A stretch of DNA of 64,000 bases from Mucilaginibacter sp. (GTDB lineage Bacteria > Bacteroidota > Bacteroidia > Sphingobacteriales > Sphingobacteriaceae), in contig NZ_JAQBOC010000057.1 in the NCBI RefSeq assembly GCF_028288225.1, positions 1 through 64,000 on the forward strand, written 5' to 3'. The notes beneath the pieces are model-generated. The model saw nothing but the letters and a program-made list of their open reading frames with translations, was not told the origin of the DNA and did not search any database. Made by a program: the position numbers and the translations under genes. Below are positions 16,823 through 25,926 of this stretch, in pieces. Every line of letters begins with the position of its first letter. The stretch's first letter is position 1.

Positions 16823-17965
16823 ATGGCTTACAGATCAACGTATAAAGCGGCTAGTGCGGCGGCACCTGCTATCGAAAGTCATTTTATAAAGCTTTTAGCA
16901 ACCGCTATACAGCAAGGCGGCCAGGACCTTGCGCCCGAGCCTTCCGTGGATGTGATAGAAGCAATAATTGATGTTGCCTTTTGGGCAAGCCTTCGCCGCG
17001 AAGAGGGACGTTCGCCAAAAGTATCACTGGCCTATGTGCCACCCCAGCTGGCCGGACAACCGCTAATATTTGAGGAACGCATATTGATAACCCCTTATGT
17101 GCTTACCAAGCTGGCACCGGCGGTTGAGCGCTCGGGCATTCATTTGGGGGTTTGGGACGATGATGGCGAGCTGTATGTTTGGGGCACCACCCGCTCCATA
17201 CCTGATTGCTGCTTTGTACTGGAAGTAATTGAGCCGGGCCTGTTGGTTATAAAACACAGGCGCATAAAAGGGTTCGGCAAATTCATTAATGTAGCAGTGC
17301 TTAAGGGCGATGAAATAAAAATTATTGACGAGCACAGCAAAAGCCTTCCTGATTGCCCGGCCATGCTTACTTCATTATTAGATTACAATTCACCTACCGG
17401 CTGGAATGATTCGGTAAACGTGCTGGTACAGTTGGCTGCCTCTATGCGGCTGCATGGCCATGGCGGCATTTTATTGGTTGTACCTTATGATAGTGATGCC
17501 TGGCGCGATTCTATCATTCACCCCATAACTTATCCTGTTACCCCTGCATTTGATGAGCTGAAAAAACTGGTAAGCCAGGTAGTAAATGAACGCAGCATGA
17601 ACCTCTGGCAGGAGGAAGTAAACCGCTCCGTGGACAGCGTTGCGGGCCTTACAGCCGTTGATGGCGCAACTATAATAAACGACCAGCTGGAGCTGCTTGC
17701 CTTTGGCGCTAAAATAGGCCTGTCATCAAACGGAACGCCTGTTGAAGAAATACTGGTTACGGAGCCTGTTGTTGGCAGCGTTGCAATAACCATTCACCCG
17801 GCACAAAATGGTGGTACACGGCACCTGTCTGCAGCACAGTTTGTGTTTGATCAGCGTGATGCTATTGCACTGGTATCATCGCAGGATGGCAGGTTCACTA
17901 TATTTTCATGGTCGCCGTGCGAAAATATTGTACATGCACATTTTGTTGATTCGCTGCTGCTGTAA
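16823..17965 (+). CDS. Putative DACNV-type sensor-domain protein with diadenylate-cyclase-like C-terminus
   Basis: The frame is open from ATG 16763 (400 aa). The start at 16823 (MAYRSTYKAAS, 380 aa) looks better because the preceding 20 residues are unlike the rest. The C-terminal part resembles the DisA/DAC fold: TAVDGATIINDQLELLAFG, then GGTRHLSAAQFVFDQRDAIALVSSQDGRFTIFSW. The DGA motif of diadenylate cyclases is kept, but their RHR motif reads RHL. Synthesis of c-di-AMP is therefore doubtful, and a nucleotide-sensing or diverged role is more likely. The assignment to the DACNV group is from memory of the family. There is no signal peptide or membrane helix. It stands alone, divergent from the SusCD operon. 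Confidence 0.6.
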   Translation: MAYRSTYKAASAAAPAIESHFIKLLATAIQQGGQDLAPEPSVDVIEAIIDVAFWASLRREEGRSPKVSLAYVPPQLAGQPLIFEERILITPYVLTKLAPAVERSGIHLGVWDDDGELYVWGTTRSIPDCCFVLEVIEPGLLVIKHRRIKGFGKFINVAVLKGDEIKIIDEHSKSLPDCPAMLTSLLDYNSPTGWNDSVNVLVQLAASMRLHGHGGILLVVPYDSDAWRDSIIHPITYPVTPAFDELKKLVSQVVNERSMNLWQEEVNRSVDSVAGLTAVDGATIINDQLELLAFGAKIGLSSNGTPVEEILVTEPVVGSVAITIHPAQNGGTRHLSAAQFVFDQRDAIALVSSQDGRFTIFSWSPCENIVHAHFVDSLLL

Positions 17966-17979
17966 AGAATTTCAGTTTT

Positions 17980-18357
17980 TTATATCGACGAAAACATGGC
18001 TTGCGCCCTATCACCCAAAAGCGGGATCTCCTTTTTTTCGCCCTGAACTGCGCCTATAAAGCCGATTACCCAAAGCACAAAGAAACCCAAATCAACTATT
18101 TTCAGCAGGTAATACAATGAAAATATCCCGCCTGTACCTGTCAGCCAGACGATCCCTAAAACAAACCCCAACCCTAAGCGGATCACCATATAAGCAATGT
18201 GGAAAAGCAGTGTTTGCCGTAACTGGTAGCTGCCTAAACTTGTTTTGTTATTTTGATGAAAGCCAAAATAGGCAATAAGCCAGCCTACAATAAAAAAGTA
18301 ACTAATTATGCCTGCCGTTTTACCGTTATCTGTTCCGGGATTGTTAACTGGTTCCAT
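17980..18357 (-). CDS. DUF4870 (Tic20-like) membrane protein
   Basis: A 125-residue protein with three to four hydrophobic helices: IISYFFIVGWLIAYFGF, LLFHIAYMVIRLGLGFVLGIVWL, IFSLYYLLKIVDLGFFVLWVIGFIGAV. The spaced SLGSYQLRQTLLFHIAY segment is typical of the DUF4870/Tic20-like family. Function is not established for bacterial members. The gene converges on the DACNV-like gene with 14 bp between stops. Confidence 0.75.
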   Translation of the reverse strand: MEPVNNPGTDNGKTAGIISYFFIVGWLIAYFGFHQNNKTSLGSYQLRQTLLFHIAYMVIRLGLGFVLGIVWLTGTGGIFSLYYLLKIVDLGFFVLWVIGFIGAVQGEKKEIPLLGDRAQAMFSSI

Positions 18358-18464
18358 AAAATTTGAGGTTGATTGATAATTGAAATTAAATGTAATTCAA
18401 ATTATTATAACCTGCTCATTTATTGATAAATAAATTTGAATTTGATCCATGCAATTATAATTAC

Positions 18465-18497
18465 ATAAAAAGCCCGTCGTAATAAATGGCAGGCTTT
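18465..18497 (-). terminator. Terminator after the beta-barrel gene
   Basis: On the minus strand, aaagcctgcc pairs with gacgggcttt (one mismatch) around a 9-nt loop, followed by a short T-run. It sits 20 bp past the stop at 18517. Confidence 0.65.
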
Positions 18498-18516
18498 GTA
18501 AAAAATTGCCAATGGC

Positions 18517-19098
18517 TTATTTCATGTCGCTTTTAATTTTGTTTGCGGTTTTTCGGCCGGGCAGATAGATCTGGAGCCCGAATGACAAGTCGAGGTTGCT
18601 CCGGAAAGATTGGCTGCCAAAGCCGGCAAGTCCGTTAAATTTCAGTAAAGTTTCCAAACCAACATTTGGTGTAACAAAATAAGCAAACCCCGGACCAATG
18701 CCGATTTCCAGGCCATTGGTGCTGCCGCCGCCATCACTAATATTCTGACCTCCGAAACCTACTGTTGCTTCACCAAAAAATCGGCCATGTTTTAATATAG
18801 ATACATCAGACCCTGTATAATATCTTCCTAAAGCACCTAAACCATAACCGGTTACGGTGCGTGAATCATTTGCAGTTTGAATACTCAGGTTAACATATCC
18901 GCCCAGGGCTATATTATCCTCAACAAACCAGGCTGCTTTGGGCGTAACATTAAAGGTGAAAACATGTGGATAGTTCAATCCCAGGTTTATATCGGCAAAA
19001 TTACTGCCCACTAAAATGTTGCCTTCCCCGATCTGTGCCTTGGCTGAAAACCCTGCTGCAAAAATTGCAAACAGGAATAGTAAAGTAAATTTTTTCAT
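18517..19098 (-). CDS. Outer membrane beta-barrel protein
   Basis: A 193-residue protein with a signal peptide (MKKFTLLFLFAIFAAGFSAKA). It has alternating hydrophobic strands typical of an eight-stranded barrel, for example GLGALGRYY, FFGEATVGFGGQNI, LEIGIGPGFAYFV and LDLSFGLQIYLPG. It resembles the OmpA-like/PorT-like 'outer membrane protein beta-barrel' families. It ends with a polar tail (GRKTANKIKSDMK) rather than an aromatic residue. Function unknown. Confidence 0.8.
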   Translation of the reverse strand: MKKFTLLFLFAIFAAGFSAKAQIGEGNILVGSNFADINLGLNYPHVFTFNVTPKAAWFVEDNIALGGYVNLSIQTANDSRTVTGYGLGALGRYYTGSDVSILKHGRFFGEATVGFGGQNISDGGGSTNGLEIGIGPGFAYFVTPNVGLETLLKFNGLAGFGSQSFRSNLDLSFGLQIYLPGRKTANKIKSDMK

Positions 19099-19542
19099 GG
19101 TATTGATTTTAAGTAAATGTTAAGTATGATGATAATTAACAATACTTATGCCAACCAACAATCTAAGTTTTAACCATTGGCTTTATAAATCTATCTTAAC
19201 CGCTTTCTGTCAATTAGGATACCACACTATATACCAGTCAATTACAAGCCTTTAGCTACTTTAGCAACCTAATAGCCTGCTGATAAATAAAGGTGGAAAA
19301 CAAAGCATTTGTTAACCTGTTGAACTATTTAAACGCTTGCCGCCGTTGATCCCGGTATTGAATATGGTACATTTAAAAATTAACTTCAGCCGGTAAAGTT
19401 CCGGGCGACTCGAGCAAAGGCAGTATATTCTGGTTCACCTGCTCACTTATTTAAATTAAAAATCTTTAATTATTCCTTATCATAATTAAACAACTTAAGG
19501 CTGTTAACTGTTAGTAACTATCTGAACACTAATACAGTAAAT
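19099..19542. other. Divergent intergenic region, nothing recognised
   Basis: 444 bp between the beta-barrel gene (minus) and the DUF421 gene (plus). I see no ORF with protein-like character, no clear hairpin and no member of the repeat families. It presumably holds the two promoters. Confidence 0.5.
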
Positions 19543-20028
19543 ATGGAACTGATAAAAGAAATATTCGGCGAGGGAAAAGATTTGAATGCCCTGCAAATGA
19601 GTTGCAGGGGAATTATTGTATTCATCATTGCATTTCTGCTCATCAGGATCTCGGGCAGGCGCTCATTTGGCGTACGCACCGCACTTGACAATATTATTTC
19701 CATCTCACTTGGCGCCATTTTAAGCAGGGCAGTTGTAGGTGCATCAGATTTTGTTCCGGTAGTTGTTGCATGTTTTGTGATCGTATTTTTGCACCGCCTT
19801 TTTGGGTGGTTTATAGCCAACAGTAAACGCGTTAGTCGCGTTATGGAAGGCGATAAGATCCTGCTTTATAGTAATGGAAAATTTATACCGGCAAATCTAA
19901 AAAAGGCACTGGTTTGCGAGGAAGACATTATGCAGGGTGTAAGGAAATCAGCACTTACAGAAAATCTGGATAAAATTGATAAAGTTTACATCGAACGCAA
20001 CGGGGAGATAAGCGCGATTAAGAAATGA
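19543..20028 (+). CDS. DUF421 (YcaP/YetF-like) membrane protein
   Basis: A 161-residue protein with three N-terminal membrane segments (GIIVFIIAFLLIRISG, NIISISLGAILSRAVVG, FVPVVVACFVIVFLHRLFGW). A small soluble domain follows, with the family-type motif GDKILLYSNGKFIPANLKKALVCEEDI. The phrase ISGRRSFG is characteristic of DUF421 (often SGKR.lgqlt). It is shorter than the typical 220-residue members, as expected for the single-soluble-domain form. It converges on the 733-residue gene with 9 bp between stops. Confidence 0.82.
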   Translation: MELIKEIFGEGKDLNALQMSCRGIIVFIIAFLLIRISGRRSFGVRTALDNIISISLGAILSRAVVGASDFVPVVVACFVIVFLHRLFGWFIANSKRVSRVMEGDKILLYSNGKFIPANLKKALVCEEDIMQGVRKSALTENLDKIDKVYIERNGEISAIKK

Positions 20029-20037
20029 TTGTTCATT

Positions 20038-22239
20038 TTACCAGCTTACCTCAACCGATGCATTCCCTGTTATTGCAAATTCCGTATGGCCATCCTTCAT
20101 TCTGTTACCTTTAATTTGCTCCTTATGTTCTTTTAACCTAACGGTAAAAATCGGCAGCTTCTTTTTATCCGCAGCCACCATTATTAACCGGCAGGTTAAA
20201 CGGCTATCGCCCTTTGTGTTAAATGTTATTTTATTGTTCCGGCATTTGAAGCCGGCGACAGGATAATCAATACACACCATAAAGCTTTCACCAGGCACTT
20301 TAAAATAATGCCGGGGCAAAATACCAAAGGCATTGCCTGCTCCATATACTTCCTGTCCCACTCCACCGTTTTTTTCCCAGCCATCATGCATATCCTCCAA
20401 TGCTATCCAAAGTTTCGGATCAACTTCTCCAACTTTAACTTCATCGGAAAGCATTTCCTTTGGCAGCATTGGCGGATAATAATATACAGCCCGTGATACC
20501 ATATAGCGAATAAATTCAGATAAAAGCAGAGAGATCGAAGGCAGGATCTCCACTCCTTCTGCATGCTTCAAATAATCATGAAAAGCACAAAAAACTTCCT
20601 GCTCTTCGTATACTGCTGTATAAGGCGCGTTACTTAACGGGAAAAGGCAAAAAAAGGATGGAAAATATTTTCCATAACCATAATTACAATCCCAAAGCCG
20701 TACGTTTTTAAACACATTTGCAAGAGCAAGGTAGCTCAACTCAAGGTAAAGTTTATTCTTGGTGATCTTAAATAGCCGGAGCATTGCACCTGCGCCAAAA
20801 GCAGTATTATTGGCCTGGTAAAACATTTCAAAACCCAGACCCTGTAAGGTTTGTGCAGCTTTTTCTGCCTCACTTAAATACTTTTTATCGTTGGTAAGCT
20901 CATAGGCTTGTAACATTACATGCGCGTAAATTCCGGCAACATCCTTTTCGCCCCCCTTGCCCGGTTCAGTTTCTGCTTTAACAGTTTCAAGGGTTTCCAT
21001 GTGATAAAATACAGGCCATTGATATTTAAAATGGCGTGCTACTTTTATAGCATAACCTATAGAATCTAAAAACAATTGTTTGGCTAAGCTATCACCTTTT
21101 AAGGCCATCCTTGAAAGGTTGAGCAAAGGGTGTTGCAAATACCAGGAGTCCATCACTTTTGGTTTCTTTTGCTCTTCCTCTCCATCCAGCTTATTTTCAG
21201 CTGCGGGCAGCCAGCGCATAATGGTTTTTAATTTTTTATCATAAAATGCAGGCAGACCTTCTTTAATTACTTTCATTACATCCAAACTTGCCCCGCTCCA
21301 TTCTACATAGTCAAGTAATGGGAGCAGCACAGCCAGTTGTACCATTATCTCCGGGGGTGTAACATAATCGCTTACATAAGCATTAAAGTATGCATGCCCG
21401 TTCACATACGACCAGCACCCCGGACTTTCAATCAAATCCTTTAACCCTTTGTCAAGGATAACCGGCCAGTTGTGGTATTGGGTTTCTGGTTTGGGTAATT
21501 CAACATAGGCATCAGCCATAAGGTCGAGGTATTGCTTTATTACGCCGCGTTCATCATCTGGCACCTCCCGGCTTAGCACAACAAGAGCATCTGAAAGTGT
21601 TACTTTCTTACCTGCGGCTAATGGTTTTTCTTTGGTCGGCGGCAAAGCAAAACCAAGCTCGGGCCACCGGCCACCCACAGTTTCAGCACATGAGGTTTCT
21701 GTTTGCTGGCAATAATCCGCAAGTGCTGTAAGGTTCTGCATATATAGAACCGAGCCTGCCCTGGGCCGTGTAATACTGAAATAGATCAAACCTGAACGTG
21801 TGCCAACCTGGCTTACATGAATATTTCCTGCGGTATTTTCAGGTTTGCCATTGCTCCCCGGAACAACAATATCCCTGGGCCAAAAAGGAATAAGAAGATC
21901 GGTGTGCGGTTTTAAAGTTGTGGTATATTTTAGTGCCGATCCTTCATTTTCAGGGAAAACCACTTTTATGTAATAATCTCCTATTACTGTATCCAAGTGA
22001 AAAATAGCTTCCTGGTTTTTACCATCCGTATGCTTTACATTTAAAATCCCGTTAGGACTATAGGCCATCCGGAAAGCAATCTTGCCGCCACCGGCCCATT
22101 CAGCCAAAACCCAAAGAGAGTCATGGGTGGCGTTTACAATAAAATTAATATCATTGAAGCTTTTTGAGTAAATGATCTCCATTTTATCACCAGCAAATGT
22201 ATGACTGGCAGCCGCTGTCCATGGTGAAATTCCGTTCAT
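20038..22239 (-). CDS. Large protein with alpha/alpha-barrel-like region, linked to GH130 (unknown)
   Basis: 733 residues with no signal peptide, so probably cytoplasmic. The N-terminal 190 residues look beta-rich and resemble a carbohydrate-binding or fibronectin-like module. Residues from about 230 on are helix-rich with repeated aromatic/acidic pairs (YAHVMLQAYELTNDKKYL, LGFEMFYQANNTAFGAGAMLRLF, LWIALEDMHDGWEKNGG, GQEVYGAGNAF). That layout is reminiscent of (alpha/alpha)6 six-hairpin glycosidases. A beta domain closes the protein. I cannot assign a GH family. It is encoded downstream of a GH130 gene and a 113-residue protein in the same direction, suggesting a shared glycan pathway. Confidence 0.6.
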   Translation of the reverse strand: MNGISPWTAAASHTFAGDKMEIIYSKSFNDINFIVNATHDSLWVLAEWAGGGKIAFRMAYSPNGILNVKHTDGKNQEAIFHLDTVIGDYYIKVVFPENEGSALKYTTTLKPHTDLLIPFWPRDIVVPGSNGKPENTAGNIHVSQVGTRSGLIYFSITRPRAGSVLYMQNLTALADYCQQTETSCAETVGGRWPELGFALPPTKEKPLAAGKKVTLSDALVVLSREVPDDERGVIKQYLDLMADAYVELPKPETQYHNWPVILDKGLKDLIESPGCWSYVNGHAYFNAYVSDYVTPPEIMVQLAVLLPLLDYVEWSGASLDVMKVIKEGLPAFYDKKLKTIMRWLPAAENKLDGEEEQKKPKVMDSWYLQHPLLNLSRMALKGDSLAKQLFLDSIGYAIKVARHFKYQWPVFYHMETLETVKAETEPGKGGEKDVAGIYAHVMLQAYELTNDKKYLSEAEKAAQTLQGLGFEMFYQANNTAFGAGAMLRLFKITKNKLYLELSYLALANVFKNVRLWDCNYGYGKYFPSFFCLFPLSNAPYTAVYEEQEVFCAFHDYLKHAEGVEILPSISLLLSEFIRYMVSRAVYYYPPMLPKEMLSDEVKVGEVDPKLWIALEDMHDGWEKNGGVGQEVYGAGNAFGILPRHYFKVPGESFMVCIDYPVAGFKCRNNKITFNTKGDSRLTCRLIMVAADKKKLPIFTVRLKEHKEQIKGNRMKDGHTEFAITGNASVEVSW

Positions 22240-22260
22240 ATTGTTAATGATAAATTTAGT

Positions 22261-22602
22261 TTAGTCAAGGCCAGGCGCCAGGTTATCGGGATTAACCGCA
22301 CCATCATTTGCCTCAGTTATTTTACTTAAATTATAATGCATTATACCTGCTCTATCTGTTCCTTTAAGCAAGCCCTTATCATATAGACTGGTTAAAATAT
22401 GCTTTGCTAAAGCAACCAACTGATCGTCTTTTATAGCCGGTTCAAGTTCTTCCAGCTTGCTGATAACTTCGGTAACAGTACCTTCACCTAATTCGCTCAG
22501 CGCAAAAATGATCTTATTCTCCTGCGTATCTCCGGGAAAGTAAGCAGATGGTATTTGTATAGGTTTATATTCTTCTCTAAATTCTTCGTCTGATAGTTCC
22601 AT
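22261..22602 (-). CDS. 113-aa protein, winged-helix-like (unknown)
   Basis: An acidic N-terminus (MELSDEEFREEYKPIQIP) precedes a segment with the layout of a small winged helix: NKIIFALSELGEGTVTEVISKLEEL, then LVALAKHILTSLYDKGLLKG, then GIMHYNLSK. This matches how DUF-type MarR/BlaI-like folds look, but no family was recognised and no DNA-binding helix is obvious. It sits between the GH130 and the 733-residue gene with short gaps (43 and 21 bp), so it is probably part of that operon, perhaps as a regulator or a structural partner. Confidence 0.55.
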   Translation of the reverse strand: MELSDEEFREEYKPIQIPSAYFPGDTQENKIIFALSELGEGTVTEVISKLEELEPAIKDDQLVALAKHILTSLYDKGLLKGTDRAGIMHYNLSKITEANDGAVNPDNLAPGLD

Positions 22603-22645
22603 AGTATAATTATAACAGGTAGCTTGTTAACAATTAAAACAATTG

Positions 22646-23716
22646 CTATTCCAATTGGAGATTATACCCTAAAGCAGCAAAAATATCTACCAGCAAAAAC
22701 TTTGCCCCACATACAAACTCATCTGCAGCACCATAATATATGGTAATAGTATGCGTGTCATTATCAACCACATGACCATTTGTAAATACAACATGTCCAA
22801 AAAAGCCGCTTAACTCATATGGCTCTGTGGGCACCATAATTGGTTCAACAGTACGGGCTATTACTTTTGAAGGATCATTAAGATCAAGTAAAAAAGCGCC
22901 TAAACAATACTGGTGCCCAGCATTAGCACCATGATAAATTTCCAACCAGCCCTTCTCAGTTTTTATAGGCGATGCACCTGCGCCAACCCTGGCGCTATCC
23001 CAGCTGTTACTCCGTGTTTTAACAATGCATTTATGATTGCCCCAATGCACACCATCAGGCGATTCTGCCAGCCAGATATAATTACCACCGATATCAACAC
23101 TGCTTGGGCGGTGCAGCGCATAAAAAAGTCCGTTGATCTTTTCTTCAAATATGGTACAATCTTTATTATGCGGCGGCAGGATCATCCCATGCGATTCGTA
23201 GGTTTTCCAATCGGTAGTTGTGCGCATACATACGCCAACACCATTATCAGAAACTGCTGTAAAGGTTAAATAATACTTATCCTCCAAAAAAGTAACCCGG
23301 CAATCTTCAACACCAAAAGTTTGAAGAGCCCCGGTACCAAACAGTTTTTTATAGCCTTCAGGCTCATAAAACTTTATGCCATCATCACTGCAAAGCAAAC
23401 GTAAATGTGATAAGGTTGTTAAATAATCCACACCTTTATAGCGCACTACACGGGTATCTGTTGCTATAAGCTCTTTGTCATCAAGGGCTATCTCCATTAT
23501 TTCCGTTTCGCCAGCAGCTGTTAAAACCGGGAAAGAGATGTGTACCTCGCTTTGCTCAGGCCGCTCTGCTACCCTAACCAGCAACCATGTTTTATTATTA
23601 TACCTGAATACCCCGGGATTTAACAAACAGGCCACGTGCAGCCCTTCAATGCTTGGCTCCAAATCAGCAGGCGATAGTAAAGGATTTTCGGGGAAACGTT
23701 TGGCAATGTCTTTCAT
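22646..23716 (-). CDS. GH130 glycoside phosphorylase/hydrolase
   Basis: A 356-residue five-bladed beta-propeller enzyme of GH130, a family that mostly phosphorolyses or hydrolyses beta-mannosides. Family features include NPGVFRYNNKTWLLVRVAE near 33-51 and TFGVEDCRVTFLEDKYYLTFTAV near 132-155, containing the family catalytic Asp in E-D-x-R (Pro replaced by Cys here). Others are GNYIWLAESPDGVHWG and GWLEIYHGANAGHQYCLGAFLLDLNDPSKVIAR. No signal peptide is seen, so it likely acts in the cytoplasm. Phosphorylase or hydrolase activity is not resolved by eye. It is first in a three-gene minus-strand operon. Confidence 0.88.
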   Translation of the reverse strand: MKDIAKRFPENPLLSPADLEPSIEGLHVACLLNPGVFRYNNKTWLLVRVAERPEQSEVHISFPVLTAAGETEIMEIALDDKELIATDTRVVRYKGVDYLTTLSHLRLLCSDDGIKFYEPEGYKKLFGTGALQTFGVEDCRVTFLEDKYYLTFTAVSDNGVGVCMRTTTDWKTYESHGMILPPHNKDCTIFEEKINGLFYALHRPSSVDIGGNYIWLAESPDGVHWGNHKCIVKTRSNSWDSARVGAGASPIKTEKGWLEIYHGANAGHQYCLGAFLLDLNDPSKVIARTVEPIMVPTEPYELSGFFGHVVFTNGHVVDNDTHTITIYYGAADEFVCGAKFLLVDIFAALGYNLQLE

Positions 23717-23907
23717 ATCCTGATTAACAATAATGATAGTTCAAGGTTTCATCATACCCTTTCATCAAAATCATTCAGGTTAAAATAAGCCGATTTATTA
23801 TCAACCGATTCTAATTCAATGGATTTAATAAACTATTATTTAATTTTCTTAAAACTATAATTAATTTCAAAACGTTTCTTTTTACATCAAACAAAAAAAA
23901 TACCAGT

Positions 23908-24066
23908 ATGAAGGTAACAGTATTTCATAAACCGGTTGACATCCCTGCAGATCCCGGTAAAATTGTGCCGGATGATACAATCACCCATACTTTACCATTG
24001 AGTGAAATTAGCCATACCTGTGAAGTTTTTGATAAAAAGGAATACAATTGTGTAAAGTTGTATTAA
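23908..24066 (+). pseudogene. Deletion remnant of a zinc-dependent alcohol/formaldehyde dehydrogenase
   Basis: A 52-codon ORF joins an N-terminus typical of zinc alcohol dehydrogenases (MKVTVFHKPVDI) straight to the extreme C-terminus of the glutathione-dependent formaldehyde dehydrogenase type. That part comprises GKIVPDDTITHTLPLSE and HTCEVFDKKEYNCVKLY; compare the family's 'gkidps..THrlpLseapeay.iFdkKednciKvvl'. The catalytic and NAD-binding domains between, roughly 300 residues, are missing with the frame kept. It sits 85 bp upstream of two SDR genes, a plausible former operon. Alternatively it could be a short gene of new function. Confidence 0.55.
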
Positions 24067-24150
24067 AAACCGTGAAGTAAATCGTGAAGTGATTTAAAAG
24101 CGAAACACAATTGAGATACGTTAGATTAGTAAATAATACAAAGTGAGCGT

Positions 24151-25011
24151 ATGGAACTGGAAACAATAAAAGAAAAACCGCAAAAACAGGATAAACAACC
24201 CGGTATTGAGGCTGAAATGGATCCCAGGCCCGAATTTATTAAAGATTCCTACAAAGCATCCGGAAAGCTAATGGGAAAAACCGCGTTAATTACCGGTGGC
24301 GATAGCGGTATAGGACGGGCAGTAAGTATACACTTTGCAAAAGAAGGGGCAGATATAGGTATTGTTTATTTGAATGAAGATGTGGATGCCAGCGAAACGA
24401 AAAAATTAGTAGAGGCGGAAGGTAGAAAATGCCTGCTTTTTAAGGGCGATGTTAAAGACAGTAACTTTTGTAAAGATTCGGTTGAAAAATTTGTAGGTGA
24501 GCTTGGCACAATAAACATATTGGTAAATAATGCAGGAATGCAGATCCCTGAAAAAGAAGCTAAAGCGATAACTGAAGGTCAGCTGGAGGAAACTTTCCGC
24601 ACTAATATTTTTGCCTATTTCTATTTTGCACAGGCGGCGCTTGGGTATATGAAGGAGGGTGACAATATCATTAACACCACTTCGGTTACTGCCTACCGGT
24701 CGTCGCCAAATCTTATTGATTATTCATCAACCAAGGGCGCTATTACAAGCTTTACCCGGAGCATGGCTTCAAACCTGGCTAAAAAGAAGATAAGGGTAAA
24801 TGGTGTGGCTCCGGGCCCGGTATGGACACCACTGATCGTATCGACATTTGATGAAGAAAAGATTAAAAAATTTGGCAGCGAAACGGCTATGGAACGTCCC
24901 GGTCAACCATCTGAGCTTGGGCCTGCCTATGTTTTCCTGGCTAGTGATGATGCCTCGTTTATAACGGGTCAGGTTATCCATGTTAATGGAGGAGAAGTAG
25001 TGAACGGCTAA
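24151..25011 (+). CDS. SDR family oxidoreductase (YghA/GS39-like)
   Basis: A 286-residue NAD(P)-dependent short-chain dehydrogenase. The extended N-terminus (KEKPQKQDKQPGIEAEMDPRPEF) is typical of the YghA/general-stress-39 subgroup. Cofactor motif: TGGDSGIGRAVSIHFAKEG (about 48-66). The catalytic NNAG is in LVNNAGMQ, Ser is in NTTSVTAY, and Tyr-x3-Lys is in DYSSTKGA. The C-terminal GQVIHVNGGEVVNG matches the subgroup. It is followed 30 bp later by a second SDR gene, so the two are probably co-transcribed. Subgroup members are often stress-induced; the substrate is unknown. Confidence 0.92.
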   Translation: MELETIKEKPQKQDKQPGIEAEMDPRPEFIKDSYKASGKLMGKTALITGGDSGIGRAVSIHFAKEGADIGIVYLNEDVDASETKKLVEAEGRKCLLFKGDVKDSNFCKDSVEKFVGELGTINILVNNAGMQIPEKEAKAITEGQLEETFRTNIFAYFYFAQAALGYMKEGDNIINTTSVTAYRSSPNLIDYSSTKGAITSFTRSMASNLAKKKIRVNGVAPGPVWTPLIVSTFDEEKIKKFGSETAMERPGQPSELGPAYVFLASDDASFITGQVIHVNGGEVVNG

Positions 25012-25041
25012 TTAATTTAAACATCAGCTAATAAAAATATT

Positions 25042-25839
25042 ATGGAAACCTATCAAAAGTATGCCCTTATTACCGGAGCAACCAGTGGTATAGGCTTTGA
25101 GCTGGCAAAGTTATTTGCACATCATAATTACAACCTGGTTATTGTTGCACGCAGCCAGGAAGAACTGGATATGACTGCTATAAAACTTGAGCTATTTGGT
25201 ATGGATGTTATTAAAATTGCAAAAGACCTGTTTAAAAGGGATGAGGTGTTTTCGCTTTGTGATGAAATAAAAAAAGAAGGCATTGAGATAGATGTATTGG
25301 TTAATGACGCCGGCCAGGGTGTATGTGGCGAATTTAAAGATACCGATATTGAACGCGAGCTTAACATTGTTAACCTTAATATTTGTGCTACCGTAATTTT
25401 AACCAAGTACTTTGTAAAAGATATGATATCCCGTGGCAGAGGCAGGATCCTTAACCTGGGCTCGGTGGCTGACAAGATTCCCGGTCCATGGCAGTCTGTT
25501 TATCATGCAACCAAAGCATTTGTGCAATCATTTACAACAGCTATCCGCGAGGAATTAAAGGGTACAGGCGTTACGCTTACCTCCCTTATGCCGGCAGTAA
25601 CGGATACCGACTTCTTTAATAAAGCCGGTATGAACGAAAGCACCACTATGCCGGATAAAGAAGCAATGGCTAAGCCGGCCGATGTGGCAATGGACGGTTT
25701 CAATGCATTAATGGCTGGTGAAGACAGGGTAATCTCGGGCCTTAAAAATAAAACACAGGTTAACATGAGTAGCGCAATTCCTAACGGTGTCGCTGCCCAT
25801 AAGGTACATAAGCAGCAAAAACAGGTAGAAAACCATTAA
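25042..25839 (+). CDS. SDR family oxidoreductase (DltE/YqjQ-like)
   Basis: 265 residues. It has the TGATSGIGFELAKLFA cofactor loop at 13-28, the VNDAGQG variant of the NNAG motif near 85 (Asp in place of Asn), Ser in NLGSVADK and Tyr-x3-Lys in YHATKAF. This is the classical SDR group often named ketoacyl reductase DltE-like. It forms a pair with the upstream SDR. The C-terminal tail is polar (HKVHKQQKQVENH). Confidence 0.9.
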   Translation: METYQKYALITGATSGIGFELAKLFAHHNYNLVIVARSQEELDMTAIKLELFGMDVIKIAKDLFKRDEVFSLCDEIKKEGIEIDVLVNDAGQGVCGEFKDTDIERELNIVNLNICATVILTKYFVKDMISRGRGRILNLGSVADKIPGPWQSVYHATKAFVQSFTTAIREELKGTGVTLTSLMPAVTDTDFFNKAGMNESTTMPDKEAMAKPADVAMDGFNALMAGEDRVISGLKNKTQVNMSSAIPNGVAAHKVHKQQKQVENH

Positions 25840-25926
25840 TAGTTTTTTTGATCATGATTTATAGGATCGGGGGAATCAAGACAATCCTCAAAATCCTATA
25901 AACCATGGCTCAAAATCATCCGCACA

